The notes beneath the pieces were generated by a model. It did not search any database. It was given only the letters and a program-made list of their open reading frames with translations, and was not told the origin of the DNA. A program made the position numbers and the translations under genes. A stretch of 64,000 nucleotides of DNA, taken from assembly GCF_022637415.1 (NCBI RefSeq), contig NZ_CP093340.1, positions 1 to 64,000 on the forward strand, read 5' to 3'. This document shows positions 7,766-16,406 of the stretch, piece after piece. Numbering within the stretch: position 1 is the first letter of the stretch; every line of letters begins with the position of its first letter. Source of the DNA: Luteimonas sp. S4-F44 (GTDB taxonomy: Bacteria > Pseudomonadota > Gammaproteobacteria > Xanthomonadales > Xanthomonadaceae).

Positions 7766-8586
7766 TCCGGCGCTTGGCGTGCGCGGCCCTGCTCGCGGCG
7801 TGCGCGACCGCCAGTGCGATCGTCGTGCGCGACGATGTCGACGATGGCCAGTACCGGGTGCCGGACTCCGAGCTCCCCGCGCTGGTCGACATGCCGGGCG
7901 AAGGGCATGGCGTGCTGATCGCGCCGAACTGGGTCGTGACCGCCGCGCACACGCTGCCCATGCAGGGTCGGCTCGAGTCGGTCGTGCTGGGTGGGCGATC
8001 GCGCGAGGTTGCCGATGTCGTGGTCCATCCCGGCTACAGGACGCTGCCGCAATCGTTGATCGACCAGGCGATGGCCAGTGGCGAGGCGATGCTGATCGTG
8101 GTGTTCCTGGCCGGATCGGACGACATCGCGCTGATCCGGTTGAAGCAGCCGGTCGAGGACATCGTGCCCGTCGGGCTCTATCACGGCAGCGACGAGGCCG
8201 GGCACGTGGTCAAGCTGCTGGGCAAAGGCGCGACCGGGACCGGGGCGACGGGCCACGATCCGCGCGGCCCGAACCGCACCGCACTTCGTCGCGCGTTCAA
8301 TCGGGTCACCAGCGCGCACGAGCGTTGGCTGTGTTACGTCTTCGACGCACCGCCGGCGGCGATCGCACTTGAAGGGGCGCTCGGCAATGGCGACAGCGGC
8401 GGTCCATTGCTCATCGAGACCGACGGGCAATGGCAGCTGGCCGGCCTGGGGGCCTGGAAGGTCGTGGCAGGCGACGTCAGAACTGCGCGGCCCGGGCGCT
8501 ACGGCCAGACGACCTGCAACGTGCGCCTGAGTCACTACGCCGATTGGATCGAGGACGTGATGTCCGGGCAGGCGTCGGTCCCCTGA
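7762..8586 (+). CDS. secreted trypsin-like serine protease (S1 family)
   Basis: This 274-residue protein has an N-terminal signal peptide ending around ATASA. The chymotrypsin-fold catalytic triad is visible: His63 in VVTAAHT, Asp121 in DDIALIRL and Ser212 in GNGDSGGPLL. A cysteine near CYVFDAP and one near TTCNVRL could pair. It should be exported and cleave periplasmic or extracellular proteins. Translation is coupled to the GFA gene by an ATGA overlap. A zymogen activation site is not obvious; the mature chain may start close to the signal cleavage site. Confidence 0.88.
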   Translation: MIRRLACAALLAACATASAIVVRDDVDDGQYRVPDSELPALVDMPGEGHGVLIAPNWVVTAAHTLPMQGRLESVVLGGRSREVADVVVHPGYRTLPQSLIDQAMASGEAMLIVVFLAGSDDIALIRLKQPVEDIVPVGLYHGSDEAGHVVKLLGKGATGTGATGHDPRGPNRTALRRAFNRVTSAHERWLCYVFDAPPAAIALEGALGNGDSGGPLLIETDGQWQLAGLGAWKVVAGDVRTARPGRYGQTTCNVRLSHYADWIEDVMSGQASVP

Positions 8587-8620
8587 TCGACCGCGACGCT
8601 GCGGCGCGCGGCCGCAGCCC

Positions 8621-9346
8621 TCAGCGCGTCGGCGCGGGCTCCAGATGCGCCCGGATCCACAGATAGTCGCGGCGCACCGGTGCGGCCAGGACCGAGGGAT
8701 CGCCGTCGTAGAGGTAGGTGCCGACCGTGGCGCCGGTGTCGTCGGTGGCCTGCGGGTCGGCGCCGGCTTCCATGAATCGCTTCACCGACGGAATGTCGTT
8801 GACCAACGCCGCCTGATGCAGCGGGGTGAGGCCCGCGCGGTCGCGGACGTCGAGCCTGGCGCCGGCGGCGAGCAGGCGTTCGATGTTGTCGGGCTCGCGC
8901 GCGCGCAGCGCCTCGAACAGCGCCGTCTGGCCGTTGCGCGGGTTGGGGACATTCACGTCGACGCCGTGGTCGAGCAGCAGGCCGATCCAGTCGCCGTCCT
9001 TGGACAGTGCGGCCTCGTGCAGTGCGGTGCGGCCCTTGGCATCGCCGCGGGTGGGGTCGGCGCCGAGCGTGAGCAGCAAGCGCACCGCATCGCGATCGCC
9101 CTGCCGGATCAGCCAGTTGAGCGCGGGCGTGCCGTCCTCGTCGGTGGCGTCGGGGTTGGCGCCTGCGGCGAGCAGTTGCCGCGCGAGTGCCGCGTCGCCG
9201 CTGCGGACGGCGGCGAGGAACTGGGCCTGGTCGGGATTGGCGAACGTGGGCGCGTCCGGGGTCATCGGCGAATGTCCTTGGGTGCAGCCCGAGGTCGCCA
9301 GCAGCAGCGCGGCGAACAGCAGGTGCGGAAGCGGGCGACGGCTCAT
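8621..9346 (-). CDS. ankyrin-repeat lipoprotein
   Basis: This 241-residue protein has a lipoprotein signal ending LATSGC at about residue 20 from the start MSRRPLPHL. Five to six ankyrin repeats follow: NPDQAQFLAAVRSGDAALARQLLAAGANP, GTPALNWLIRQGDRDAVRLLLTLGADP, KGRTALHEAAL and so on. Ankyrin repeats mediate protein-protein contacts, here on the periplasmic side. It converges with the serine protease, with only 34 bp between them. An ATG four codons upstream (9358) is an alternative start. The partner is unknown. Confidence 0.88.
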   Translation of the reverse strand: MSRRPLPHLLFAALLLATSGCTQGHSPMTPDAPTFANPDQAQFLAAVRSGDAALARQLLAAGANPDATDEDGTPALNWLIRQGDRDAVRLLLTLGADPTRGDAKGRTALHEAALSKDGDWIGLLLDHGVDVNVPNPRNGQTALFEALRAREPDNIERLLAAGARLDVRDRAGLTPLHQAALVNDIPSVKRFMEAGADPQATDDTGATVGTYLYDGDPSVLAAPVRRDYLWIRAHLEPAPTR

Positions 9347-9449
9347 GGTGCGCAGCATGCCGCAATGGGCGTCAAGCCGGGTGTGAGGTCCGGTCGCGGC
9401 CAGCGCTGCGCCGCGTCATGCGGACGTCGCGCACGCACCGAGGCACGGC

Positions 9450-11198
9450 TCACTTGAACGGATTGAGGAAGTCGACCACCTTGCCGGCGCCCTCGGTCAC
9501 GCCGCGACCGAAGTCGCGCGCGCCGTCGGCCACGCGCTGCGCCACATCGCCGGCGGTGTCGCTGACGGTCTGGCCTAGGTCGCCGGCGAGGTCCGCCAGC
9601 GCCTCGACGCCGTCGCCAAGCTGATCGGTGGCGGTATCGATGGCCTTGCCTGCGCCATCGGCGAAGTTGCTGATCGTGCCGCCGGTGCTCTCGACGAAGC
9701 CGGCCACGGCATCGGCCGGCGTCTGCAGGCCGGTGATGCGCCCAAGGTCGCGAACGAAGCTGCCGGTCGCCTGGGTGGTGTTCTGGGCGGCATCGCCGAC
9801 CAGGCGGACGGCGCCGTCGAGCACATCGCCGGTGGTATCGACGCTGGCATCGGCCAAGTCGCCGAGCAAGCCGCCCGCCGCGGCGACGCCCCGGCCCTGG
9901 GCGAAATCGGTGACGAAGTCGCCGACGCCGGTCCTGAGCGCCGACGCCGTGCCAGCCAGGTCGCCGCCGAGGTCGACGACCTCGCGGATGCCGGAGGCGA
10001 GATTGTTGAACTGCAGGTCGCCGACCGTTTCCACACCGGCGACGAGGGTATCGGTGCCGAAGGCGGTGGCCGCGCCTGCGACGTCGCCCAGGGCATCGCT
10101 GCCGTGCGCGACCACAGCGCCGGCGCCGTTGAGCAGACTGCCCACGACCCAGCTTTCCGGAGTCGCGCCGGGGCCGTTGCGCAGCACCTCGCCGACCGTG
10201 CCCAGGCCGGTCGCGAGGCCGGCGCCGAGGGCGTCGATGCCGGCATCGACCCGCCCGCCGAGGGTATCGCCGGTGCTGGGACCGAGCGCGGGATCGGTGG
10301 GCGTGCCGTGTTCGAAGGCCTCCACGTAGACCGCATCCGGGCCGCCACCGCCGTGCAGGTCGCCAAAGCCCGTGCCCGGTGGCGGGTCGATGCGCAGGGC
10401 ATGGCCGACGGCCTCAGGCGGCGAGCCGACCACCGGCAGGAGCGGGATATCCTCCTGCGCGGCCGTCAGTTGGTCGCCGTTGACGGCGTAGCGGCGGACC
10501 TGGCCGGTCTCGGCGACGGTGTCGCGGATGGCATTGGGATTGAACCCCAGGCTTTCGAGGGTCTCGTTGCTGAGGCCCGAACTGTTGAAGGTGACCGCCG
10601 ATGCGCCGGTGGCGAGCGAGGCGGCCGAGGCCAGGCCGCCGCCGAGCGAATGCCCGGTCAGCGCGACGTTGCCGTCGCCGAAGACACGTTCGGCATGCTT
10701 GGCCAGCTCGATCGCGCTGCTGTACTGCGCGGACGTCATGCCCAGGCCCTGCTGGCCGTTGTTCACCCAGTCCATGTACTCGCTCGGCTTGCCGCCGACT
10801 TCCGAGCCGCGATAGGCGACGACATAGCCGCCGTCCTCGTGCTGGTAGATCTCGGCGTGGAAGCCGGTGCGATCGTCGTTGAGCAAGGCCGGATCGAGCG
10901 GAATGCGGTTGCCGTGCGCGTCGGTCATGCTGACGCCGTCGGCGCTGGGCTGCAGCGGGGTCCAGCCGGCCGCGGCGAGGGTCTCGGCGTATTCGGGGCT
11001 CTCGGGGGCGTAGGCGCCGTTGGCCATCATCGCGAACAACGGGTCGCGAGGGTCGGGCGCGGTGCCCTTCACGCTGTCGCTCAGGCGGTGGTCGCCGGCC
11101 CGGATATTGTCGGCGACCGGTGCGCGCGGCGGCGGCGGCGCCTGTTGCGGCAGCGCGTGGATCCGACCGGAATCAGCGAGAGCGATGGCGGGGGCCAT
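9450..11198 (-). CDS. class 3-like lipase with long amphipathic C-terminal region
   Basis: This 582-residue protein has an N-terminal alpha/beta-hydrolase lipase domain. The nucleophile elbow is TGHSLGGGLA (Ser184), with a likely acid in VNGDQLT (Asp242) and a candidate histidine in GDLHGG (His282). The region RDPLFAMMANGAY fits the lipase_3/DUF2974 branch. The remaining 280 residues are a Gly/Ala/Asp-rich repetitive helical region (LGDLADASVDTTGDVLDGAV, VSDTAGDVAQRVADGARDFG) resembling apolipoprotein- or LEA-like amphipathic helices. No signal peptide is seen. It might be a phospholipase delivered by a secretion system, but no immunity or secretion gene is adjacent. The start is MAPAIALADSG at 11198. 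Confidence 0.78.
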   Translation of the reverse strand: MAPAIALADSGRIHALPQQAPPPPRAPVADNIRAGDHRLSDSVKGTAPDPRDPLFAMMANGAYAPESPEYAETLAAAGWTPLQPSADGVSMTDAHGNRIPLDPALLNDDRTGFHAEIYQHEDGGYVVAYRGSEVGGKPSEYMDWVNNGQQGLGMTSAQYSSAIELAKHAERVFGDGNVALTGHSLGGGLASAASLATGASAVTFNSSGLSNETLESLGFNPNAIRDTVAETGQVRRYAVNGDQLTAAQEDIPLLPVVGSPPEAVGHALRIDPPPGTGFGDLHGGGGPDAVYVEAFEHGTPTDPALGPSTGDTLGGRVDAGIDALGAGLATGLGTVGEVLRNGPGATPESWVVGSLLNGAGAVVAHGSDALGDVAGAATAFGTDTLVAGVETVGDLQFNNLASGIREVVDLGGDLAGTASALRTGVGDFVTDFAQGRGVAAAGGLLGDLADASVDTTGDVLDGAVRLVGDAAQNTTQATGSFVRDLGRITGLQTPADAVAGFVESTGGTISNFADGAGKAIDTATDQLGDGVEALADLAGDLGQTVSDTAGDVAQRVADGARDFGRGVTEGAGKVVDFLNPFK

Positions 11199-11355
11199 GG
11201 GACATCCATCCGCAGGGTTGATGGCACGACAGTAGTCGCCAGGCAGGCGGCGGACCACTCGGGCCGACCCTAGTGGGCCGGCCGGGGTGGGGGTGCCCAC
11301 GGCGCCCGGGACGCGATCGCAGACGCCGGCCGCGCCCGGCCTCCGCGCCGCATCG

Positions 11356-12702
11356 CTACAGCAGCGTGCCGCCCAGGATCGCGGCGGCGATGGTGAAATA
11401 GATCACCAGGCCGCTGACGTCGACCAGCGTGGCGACGAACGGCGCCGAGGCGCTGGCCGGGTCGAAGCCCAGGCGCTGCAGCACGAATGGCAGCATCGCG
11501 CCGGCCAGCGAGCCGAACGTGACGATGCCCAGCAATGCGGCACCGATCGTCAGCGCGATCAGCACCCAGTGCGGGCCATAGTCGTAGAAGCCGGCCAGCT
11601 GCCAAATGGTGATGCGCGCGATGCCGAGCAGGCCGAGGATCGCGCCGAGGGTCATGCCGGTGGGCAGCTCGCGCAGCGCGACCCGCCACCAGTCGCGCAG
11701 GCGGATCTCCTGCAGGGCGAGGCTGCGGATCAACAGCGACGTGGCCTGGCCGCCGGAGTTGCCGCCCGAGCTCATGATCAACGGGATGAACAGCGTCAGC
11801 ACCAGCGCCTTCGACAGCGCGTCTTCGTAGTGCTGCATCGCGCTGGCGGTGAGCATCTCGCCGAGGAACAGCACGCTCAGCCAGCCGGCGCGCTTGCGGA
11901 TCATCGCGAGCAGGCCGATCTGCATGTACGGCCGGCCCAGCGCCTCGACGCCGCCGAAGCGGTGCACGTCCTCGTTGGATTCGGCGATCAGCGCATCGAG
12001 CACATCGTCGACGGTGACGATGCCCACGAGCTGGTGCTGCGGGTCGAGCACCGGGATCGCGAGCAGGTCGTGGCGGCGGATCAGGCGGGCGACTTCCTCC
12101 TGGTCGGTGGTCGGCGTCACGAACACCGGCGGGTTGGTCTGCGCGGCGTCGAGGATCGGTGCGTCGGGATCGGCGGTGATGAGCCGGCGCAGCGTCACCA
12201 CCTGCTGCAGCGCGCGGGTCTGCGGATCGAGGACGTAGATCGCGTAGATCGTCTCGCGCTCGCGTTCGACCTCGCGGACATGCTGCAGCACGTCGCCGAC
12301 GCGCTGGTCGGCGGCCACGCTGACGAACTCGGTGGTCATCAGGCTGCCGGCGGTTCCCGGCGGGTAGTGCATCAGGCCGCGCAGTGCCTGCTGGCTCGCT
12401 GCTGGCAGGGCCGCGATGAGACGTTCGCGCGCGTCTGCGTCCAACGCGAGCAGCAGGTCGGCGGCGCGGTCGTCGGCCATGCCGTCGAGCAGTGCGCTGG
12501 CCTGCGCGGGCGGCAGCCGTTGCAGGATCTCGGCGGCGTGGATCAGTTCGGGCTGTTCGAGCAGGCGCACGCCGCGTGCAGGGGCGACCTGCGCGAGCAG
12601 GCGCGCGGCCTGCGCGACATCCAGTTGGTTGAGATGCTCGACGGCATCGGCGGTGTTGAACGCCGCTAGCGGGCCGGTGGCGGTGCGGTGTTGCTTGAAC
12701 AT
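11356..12702 (-). CDS. mgtE: magnesium transporter MgtE
   Basis: This 448-residue protein matches the MgtE channel family in length and layout. The N-terminal helical MgtE_N domain (ADAVEHLNQLDVAQAARLLAQV) is followed by the CBS pair, with FVSVAADQRVGDVLQHVRE and DLLAIPVLDPQHQLVGIVTVDDVLDAL. A C-terminal five-helix channel (IPLIMSSGGNSGGQATSLLIRSL, a signature stretch) completes it. It would be a Mg2+-gated Mg2+ channel in the inner membrane. The start at 12702 (MFKQHRTATG) removes an unrelated upstream extension. No Mg2+ riboswitch was recognised in the 330 bp upstream. Confidence 0.95.
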   Translation of the reverse strand: MFKQHRTATGPLAAFNTADAVEHLNQLDVAQAARLLAQVAPARGVRLLEQPELIHAAEILQRLPPAQASALLDGMADDRAADLLLALDADARERLIAALPAASQQALRGLMHYPPGTAGSLMTTEFVSVAADQRVGDVLQHVREVERERETIYAIYVLDPQTRALQQVVTLRRLITADPDAPILDAAQTNPPVFVTPTTDQEEVARLIRRHDLLAIPVLDPQHQLVGIVTVDDVLDALIAESNEDVHRFGGVEALGRPYMQIGLLAMIRKRAGWLSVLFLGEMLTASAMQHYEDALSKALVLTLFIPLIMSSGGNSGGQATSLLIRSLALQEIRLRDWWRVALRELPTGMTLGAILGLLGIARITIWQLAGFYDYGPHWVLIALTIGAALLGIVTFGSLAGAMLPFVLQRLGFDPASASAPFVATLVDVSGLVIYFTIAAAILGGTLL

Positions 12703-13034
12703 GGGCTGCCTCGCAGTGCCGCAACAGCGGCGCGGGCAGCCGGTCCTCGCGGACGTCAGGCCGTCGTTGCCGTGGGCGGCGTCAAAGATCGACTGGGACT
12801 GTCGCTGGACATCGGAAGTGGTTTCGCGCATGGGCGACGCGGCTGCGTCGCGGTGCGCGCAGTCTGGTCGCGCGGCACGCTGGGGTCAACACATGCGCCG
12901 TCCGCGGGTCGGTCGCCGTTGGGTGGGCGCTGTGCACGGCGGGCTCTGCACGGCATGATCTGCACGGCATGATCTGCACGGCGCGTTCTGCGGCGGGGCG
13001 TATGCTCGGCCGCAGCCACCTTCGGGACGCCACG
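12703..13034. other. divergent intergenic region between mgtE and the SrpA-type catalase
   Basis: About 330 bp without a convincing gene separates the divergent mgtE and catalase genes. Its notable content is the short tandem repeat at 12932-12987. Promoters for both genes should lie here, but no consensus -35/-10 is obvious by eye. Confidence 0.45.
12932..12987. repeat. 14-bp tandem repeat upstream of the catalase-like gene
   Basis: Four successive 14-bp units, two of them identical (CTGCACGGCATGAT at 12946-12959 and 12960-12973), flanked by degenerate units at 12932 and 12974. They end about 48 bp before the catalase start codon. Such iterated units can be protein-binding sites or slippage products; no regulator is known for them. 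Confidence 0.6.
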
Positions 13035-14138
13035 ATGCCCTCCGCCGAGCCGCCGTCCTTCGGCCCTGCACGCCGCCGCGCGCTGCGGGCCTACGCCGCG
13101 ATCGCCGCGATCGTCGGCGCCCTGTTGCTGCTGTTCGCATGGGCCGCCGGTTGGTTGAGCCCCGGCCGGCTGACGCCTGCACGCATGACCGATGCGATCG
13201 AGGCGACCTCGACCACGCCGTTTCCCGGCTTCCGACGCGCGCATGCGAAGGGCGTGTGTGTGGCCGGACATTTCGAAGGCCTTCCGGCGGGGGCGGCGTT
13301 GAGTCGGGCGGCGGTGTTTGCCAGTCCGCGTACGCCGGTGCTCGGCCGGCTGTCGATCGGCGGCGGCACGCCCTATGGTCTGGATGCGCAGGCGCGCGTG
13401 CGCAGCATGGCGCTGGTGTTCGACGGTCCGGACGGCAGCCAGTGGCGCATGGCGATGAACAGTTTTCCGTTCTTCGGTGCGGCGTCGATCGAGACCTTCC
13501 TCGAGCAGACGCGTGCGTCCGCGCCGGATCCGGCGACCGGCAAGCCCGACCCCGCGCGCATGGCGGCGTTCGCCGCGCGCCATCCCGAGGCGCAGCGCTT
13601 CGCTGCGTGGGCCAAGGCGGCGCCGTGGTCGGACAGCTTCGCCAATACGCAGTACAACGGCATCCATGCCTACCGCTTCGTCGATGCCGCGGGCGTGTCG
13701 CGGCTGGTGCGCTGGTCGATGCGCCCACAAGCGCCGTTCGTGGAAATGGACGCGGCGCAACGCGAGGCCGCCGAGCGCGACTATCTGCAGGACGAACTCC
13801 GCGCGCGGCTGGCGCGCGGTCCGTTGCGCTGGGACATGGTCGTCACCCTCGCCGGCCCCGACGACGATGCCCGCGACCCGAGCACGCCGTGGCCCGAGGC
13901 GCGCGAGCAAGTGGTGGTCGGCACGCTGGTGCTGACCCAGGCGCAGGACCAGGCGACCGGCCCGTGCCGCGACCTCAATTTCGATCCGACCCTCGTGCCG
14001 TCCGGCGTGGCGTTGTCCGACGACCCGATCCTGGCCGCGCGCGCGTCGGTGTACGCGCAGTCCTTCGACCGCCGCGAGCGCGAGATCGCGCGCGGTGCCG
14101 ACGTCGATGGCGCGCCGCCGCAGGAGACCGCGCGATGA
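13035..14138 (+). CDS. SrpA-type catalase-related peroxidase, membrane-anchored
   Basis: This 367-residue protein has an N-terminal membrane anchor or uncleaved signal (a hydrophobic stretch at about 20-40) followed by a minimal catalase fold. FRRAHAKGVCVAGHF holds the distal histidine, MAMNSFPFF the distal Asn, and ARASVYAQSFDRR the likely proximal heme-ligand Tyr. This is the short 'catalase family peroxidase' (SrpA) type of about 340-370 residues, and it should act in the periplasm. ATGA overlap at 14135-14138 couples it to cytochrome b561, a common pairing for this family. Confidence 0.88.
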   Translation: MPSAEPPSFGPARRRALRAYAAIAAIVGALLLLFAWAAGWLSPGRLTPARMTDAIEATSTTPFPGFRRAHAKGVCVAGHFEGLPAGAALSRAAVFASPRTPVLGRLSIGGGTPYGLDAQARVRSMALVFDGPDGSQWRMAMNSFPFFGAASIETFLEQTRASAPDPATGKPDPARMAAFAARHPEAQRFAAWAKAAPWSDSFANTQYNGIHAYRFVDAAGVSRLVRWSMRPQAPFVEMDAAQREAAERDYLQDELRARLARGPLRWDMVVTLAGPDDDARDPSTPWPEAREQVVVGTLVLTQAQDQATGPCRDLNFDPTLVPSGVALSDDPILAARASVYAQSFDRREREIARGADVDGAPPQETAR

Positions 14139-14692
14139 GCGCCCGGCCCGATCACCACGATGCGTTCGCCCGCCTGCTGCACTGGAGTATGGCGGTGCTG
14201 ATCCTGGCGATGCTGTTCATCGGCGTGGCGATGGTCGCTTCGATGACGCTGCGCCCCACGTTGCTCGCGCTGCACCGGCCGATCGGGGCGTTGTTGCTGG
14301 TGCTGGCGCTCGTGCGTCTGGCGCACCGGCTGATGCGCCGCACGCCGGCGCTGCCGTCGGACCTGCCGCGGTGGCAGCGCGCCGCCGCGCACGCTTCGCA
14401 TGTCGCCCTGTACGCGCTGATGTTGGCGATGCCGCTGATCGGCTGGGCGATGGTGTCGGCCGCCGGCAATCCGGTGGTGCTGTGGGGCGATGTGCGGTTG
14501 CCGGCGATCGCGCCGCACGACCCCGCGCTCTACAGCGTGTTGCGTGCCGCGCACGCGTGGCTTTCACGCGCGCTGCTGGCGGTGATCGCGTTGCATCTGG
14601 CCGCCGCGCTCCACCACGCCTGGGTGCGCCGGGACGGGGTGTTCCGGACGATGGCGCCGTGGCCACTCGGGCGCCGCGCGCGGCCGCGGTAA
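14135..14692 (+). CDS. cytochrome b561 domain protein
   Basis: This 185-residue inner-membrane protein has four hydrophobic helices and the paired histidines of bacterial cytochrome b561 (RLLHWSMAVLILAMLF, LLALHRPIGALLLVLALVRLAHRL, HASHVALYALMLAMPLIGWAM, ALHLAAALHHAW). It is expected to bind two b-type hemes and pass electrons from the quinol pool. Its start overlaps the catalase stop (ATGA), so it likely supplies electrons to the SrpA-type peroxidase. The full operon appears to be these two genes. Confidence 0.9.
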   Translation: MSARPDHHDAFARLLHWSMAVLILAMLFIGVAMVASMTLRPTLLALHRPIGALLLVLALVRLAHRLMRRTPALPSDLPRWQRAAAHASHVALYALMLAMPLIGWAMVSAAGNPVVLWGDVRLPAIAPHDPALYSVLRAAHAWLSRALLAVIALHLAAALHHAWVRRDGVFRTMAPWPLGRRARPR

Positions 14693-14738
14693 ACGCCTGC
14701 CGGAACGTGGGCGGCGGGTGTCCGTCCGGAATGCCGGT

Positions 14739-14903
14739 TCAGGCCGCGTGGCGGAAGTCGGGATAGGCCGGTGCAGCGGGCGCAGGTCCGGGCGTGGGCA
14801 CGTCGGCGACGGGCGGCGGCACGGCAACGGCCGGTGGCGGCACATGCGTGCCCTCCATGAGCATGGCCAGCACCTCGAACGCGGAATAGGGCAGGACGTT
14901 CAT
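14739..14903 (-). CDS. small proline-rich hypothetical protein
   Basis: This possible 54-residue protein begins MNVLPYSAFEVLAMLMEGTH, where GGAG sits six bases before the ATG. It continues into a proline/alanine/valine-rich tail (PPPAVAVPPPVADVP) and ends PDFRHAA. No family was recognised, and the frame is open further upstream. The good ribosome-binding site and the abrupt change to a compositionally simple tail make it plausible, but a chance frame is possible. Confidence 0.35.
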   Translation of the reverse strand: MNVLPYSAFEVLAMLMEGTHVPPPAVAVPPPVADVPTPGPAPAAPAYPDFRHAA

Positions 14904-15114
14904 AGCGGCTCCGGTGGCGCGGCGGATGCGCTGGGCATTCGCGGTGGGTGTGGTGCCAAGGTAGAACCGCCGGACAGGCATCGCATTGATGCAGATCAAC
15001 GGCGCGGTATGCACAGATGGCCCGAAAATGGAGGGCATACCGCTCGCGGCGCACGAGGGTGTGCCGGTGTGATCCGCAGGGGCAATGGGCATCGACGCTT
15101 GGCTTCGATCCGGG

Positions 15115-16146
15115 TCAGGGCGTGAGAACCGCGCGTCCGCGGATGCGGCCTTCGCGCAGGCGTTGGTAGACGTCGACCGCCTGTTCCAGAGGGAAGACCT
15201 CGACCTCGGCGCGGATGCGCCCGGCCTCGGCCAATGCGATCACTTCCATCAACTCGGTCCGTGAGCCCCAGTACGGCACGCTGACTTCGCAGCCATAAGG
15301 CGGATTGTTCGCCGCGTAGTGCACCACGCCGCCTGCCAGGCCTACCACGGTGAGGCGGCTGCCCCGACCGACCACGCGCTGGCTCAGGTCGACAGTCGAC
15401 TGCGCGCCCACGAAGTCCAGCGCGACCGTGACGCCGCGCGGACCGGCCATTGCGGCAATGCGCTCGGCCGCGGCATCGCTGTCGTGGGTATCGATCGCAT
15501 GCTGCACGCCCATCTCGCGCGCATGTGCCAGCTTGCCCGCATCGATGTCGCCTGCGATCAGCCGGGCGGGCGTCAGTGCCTGCAGCAGCTGCACCGCCAT
15601 GTGGCCCAGCCCGCCAATCCCGAGCACCAGCACGCTGGCCTCGGGCGTGAGCAACGGCAGGGCCGCCTTGATCGCGTGGTAGGGAGTGAGTGCGGCGTCG
15701 CTGAGCGGAGCGGCCTCGATCGGATCGAGCTTGCCCAGCGGTACCAGCAGGCGCGGCGAGGGCACGATCATGTACTCGGCCATGCCGCCGTCCGAGCCCA
15801 GGCCGCCACCGTAGGAGGGGATGCTCGCGTGGTTGTCGCAGTAGTTTTCCGCCGACCTCTGGCAGCTGTGGCAGCGGCCGCAACCCCAGGGGCCGTAGAC
15901 CGCCACGGCATCGCCTTCTTTCAGGCCCTCGACGCCGGCGCCGAGCGCGGCCACCCAGCCGGCGTTTTCATGGCCCAAGGTGAATGGGCCGGGCAGGCCG
16001 ATGCCGTGGTCGAGCACGTGCAGATCCGAATGGCAGACCCCGGCGCCGGCGATCCGTACCAGGACTTCGCCCGGCCCGGGACTGGGAATGGGCAGGTCGA
16101 CGATCTCCGGGGGACGGCCAGTGGCGATGTAACGGACGGCTTTCAT
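15115..16146 (-). CDS. zinc-dependent alcohol dehydrogenase
   Basis: This 343-residue medium-chain dehydrogenase/reductase has the zinc-binding GVCHSDLHV (Cys and catalytic environment), GHENAGWV and the structural-zinc cysteines in GCGRCHSCQRSAENYC. The Rossmann GIGGLGHMAVQ motif binds NAD(P). It oxidises primary or secondary alcohols, or reduces aldehydes, in the cytoplasm. The start is MKAVRYIATG at 16146. The neighbouring genes are unrelated and the true substrate is open. Confidence 0.92.
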   Translation of the reverse strand: MKAVRYIATGRPPEIVDLPIPSPGPGEVLVRIAGAGVCHSDLHVLDHGIGLPGPFTLGHENAGWVAALGAGVEGLKEGDAVAVYGPWGCGRCHSCQRSAENYCDNHASIPSYGGGLGSDGGMAEYMIVPSPRLLVPLGKLDPIEAAPLSDAALTPYHAIKAALPLLTPEASVLVLGIGGLGHMAVQLLQALTPARLIAGDIDAGKLAHAREMGVQHAIDTHDSDAAAERIAAMAGPRGVTVALDFVGAQSTVDLSQRVVGRGSRLTVVGLAGGVVHYAANNPPYGCEVSVPYWGSRTELMEVIALAEAGRIRAEVEVFPLEQAVDVYQRLREGRIRGRAVLTP

Positions 16147-16406
16147 GACGGCTCCTGTGGATTGAGGATCCAGAGGCGGACGTTTGGATCCTACGCCGCC
16201 CATCAGGTGGCCGCACGGGCCCCTGCCGCCACCCGACACGGAAGTGCTGGATGGCGAGAACGCCGTCCGGAGTGTGCTTCGAGGCGCAGGTCTACAACGC
16301 ATCCGGGCTCTGACGTGGTCTGGCGACGCGCCTGTTCGACCCGGCGCCGCGAATACGCGGACGCCCCGACTGGCGGGGCGTCCGGGTCCTGCCGATTGCG
16401 GGAAGG
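16147..16406. other. intergenic region between alcohol dehydrogenase and TonB receptor
   Basis: About 260 bp without a gene. It contains the hairpin at 16358-16384, which probably ends the TonB-dependent receptor transcript. The stretch next to the alcohol dehydrogenase must hold its promoter, but none is evident. Confidence 0.4.
16358..16384 (-). terminator. hairpin downstream of the TonB-dependent receptor
   Basis: An 11-bp perfect stem (CGGACGCCCCG and its complement) with a 5-base ACTGG loop lies just past the receptor stop at 16407. There is no clear T-run, so it may be a weak or Rho-assisted terminator. Confidence 0.5.

Noticed and set aside
12703..13034. Mg2+ riboswitch before mgtE
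   Set aside because: I could not find the conserved helices of known Mg2+ riboswitches; the region only shows the 14-bp repeats.
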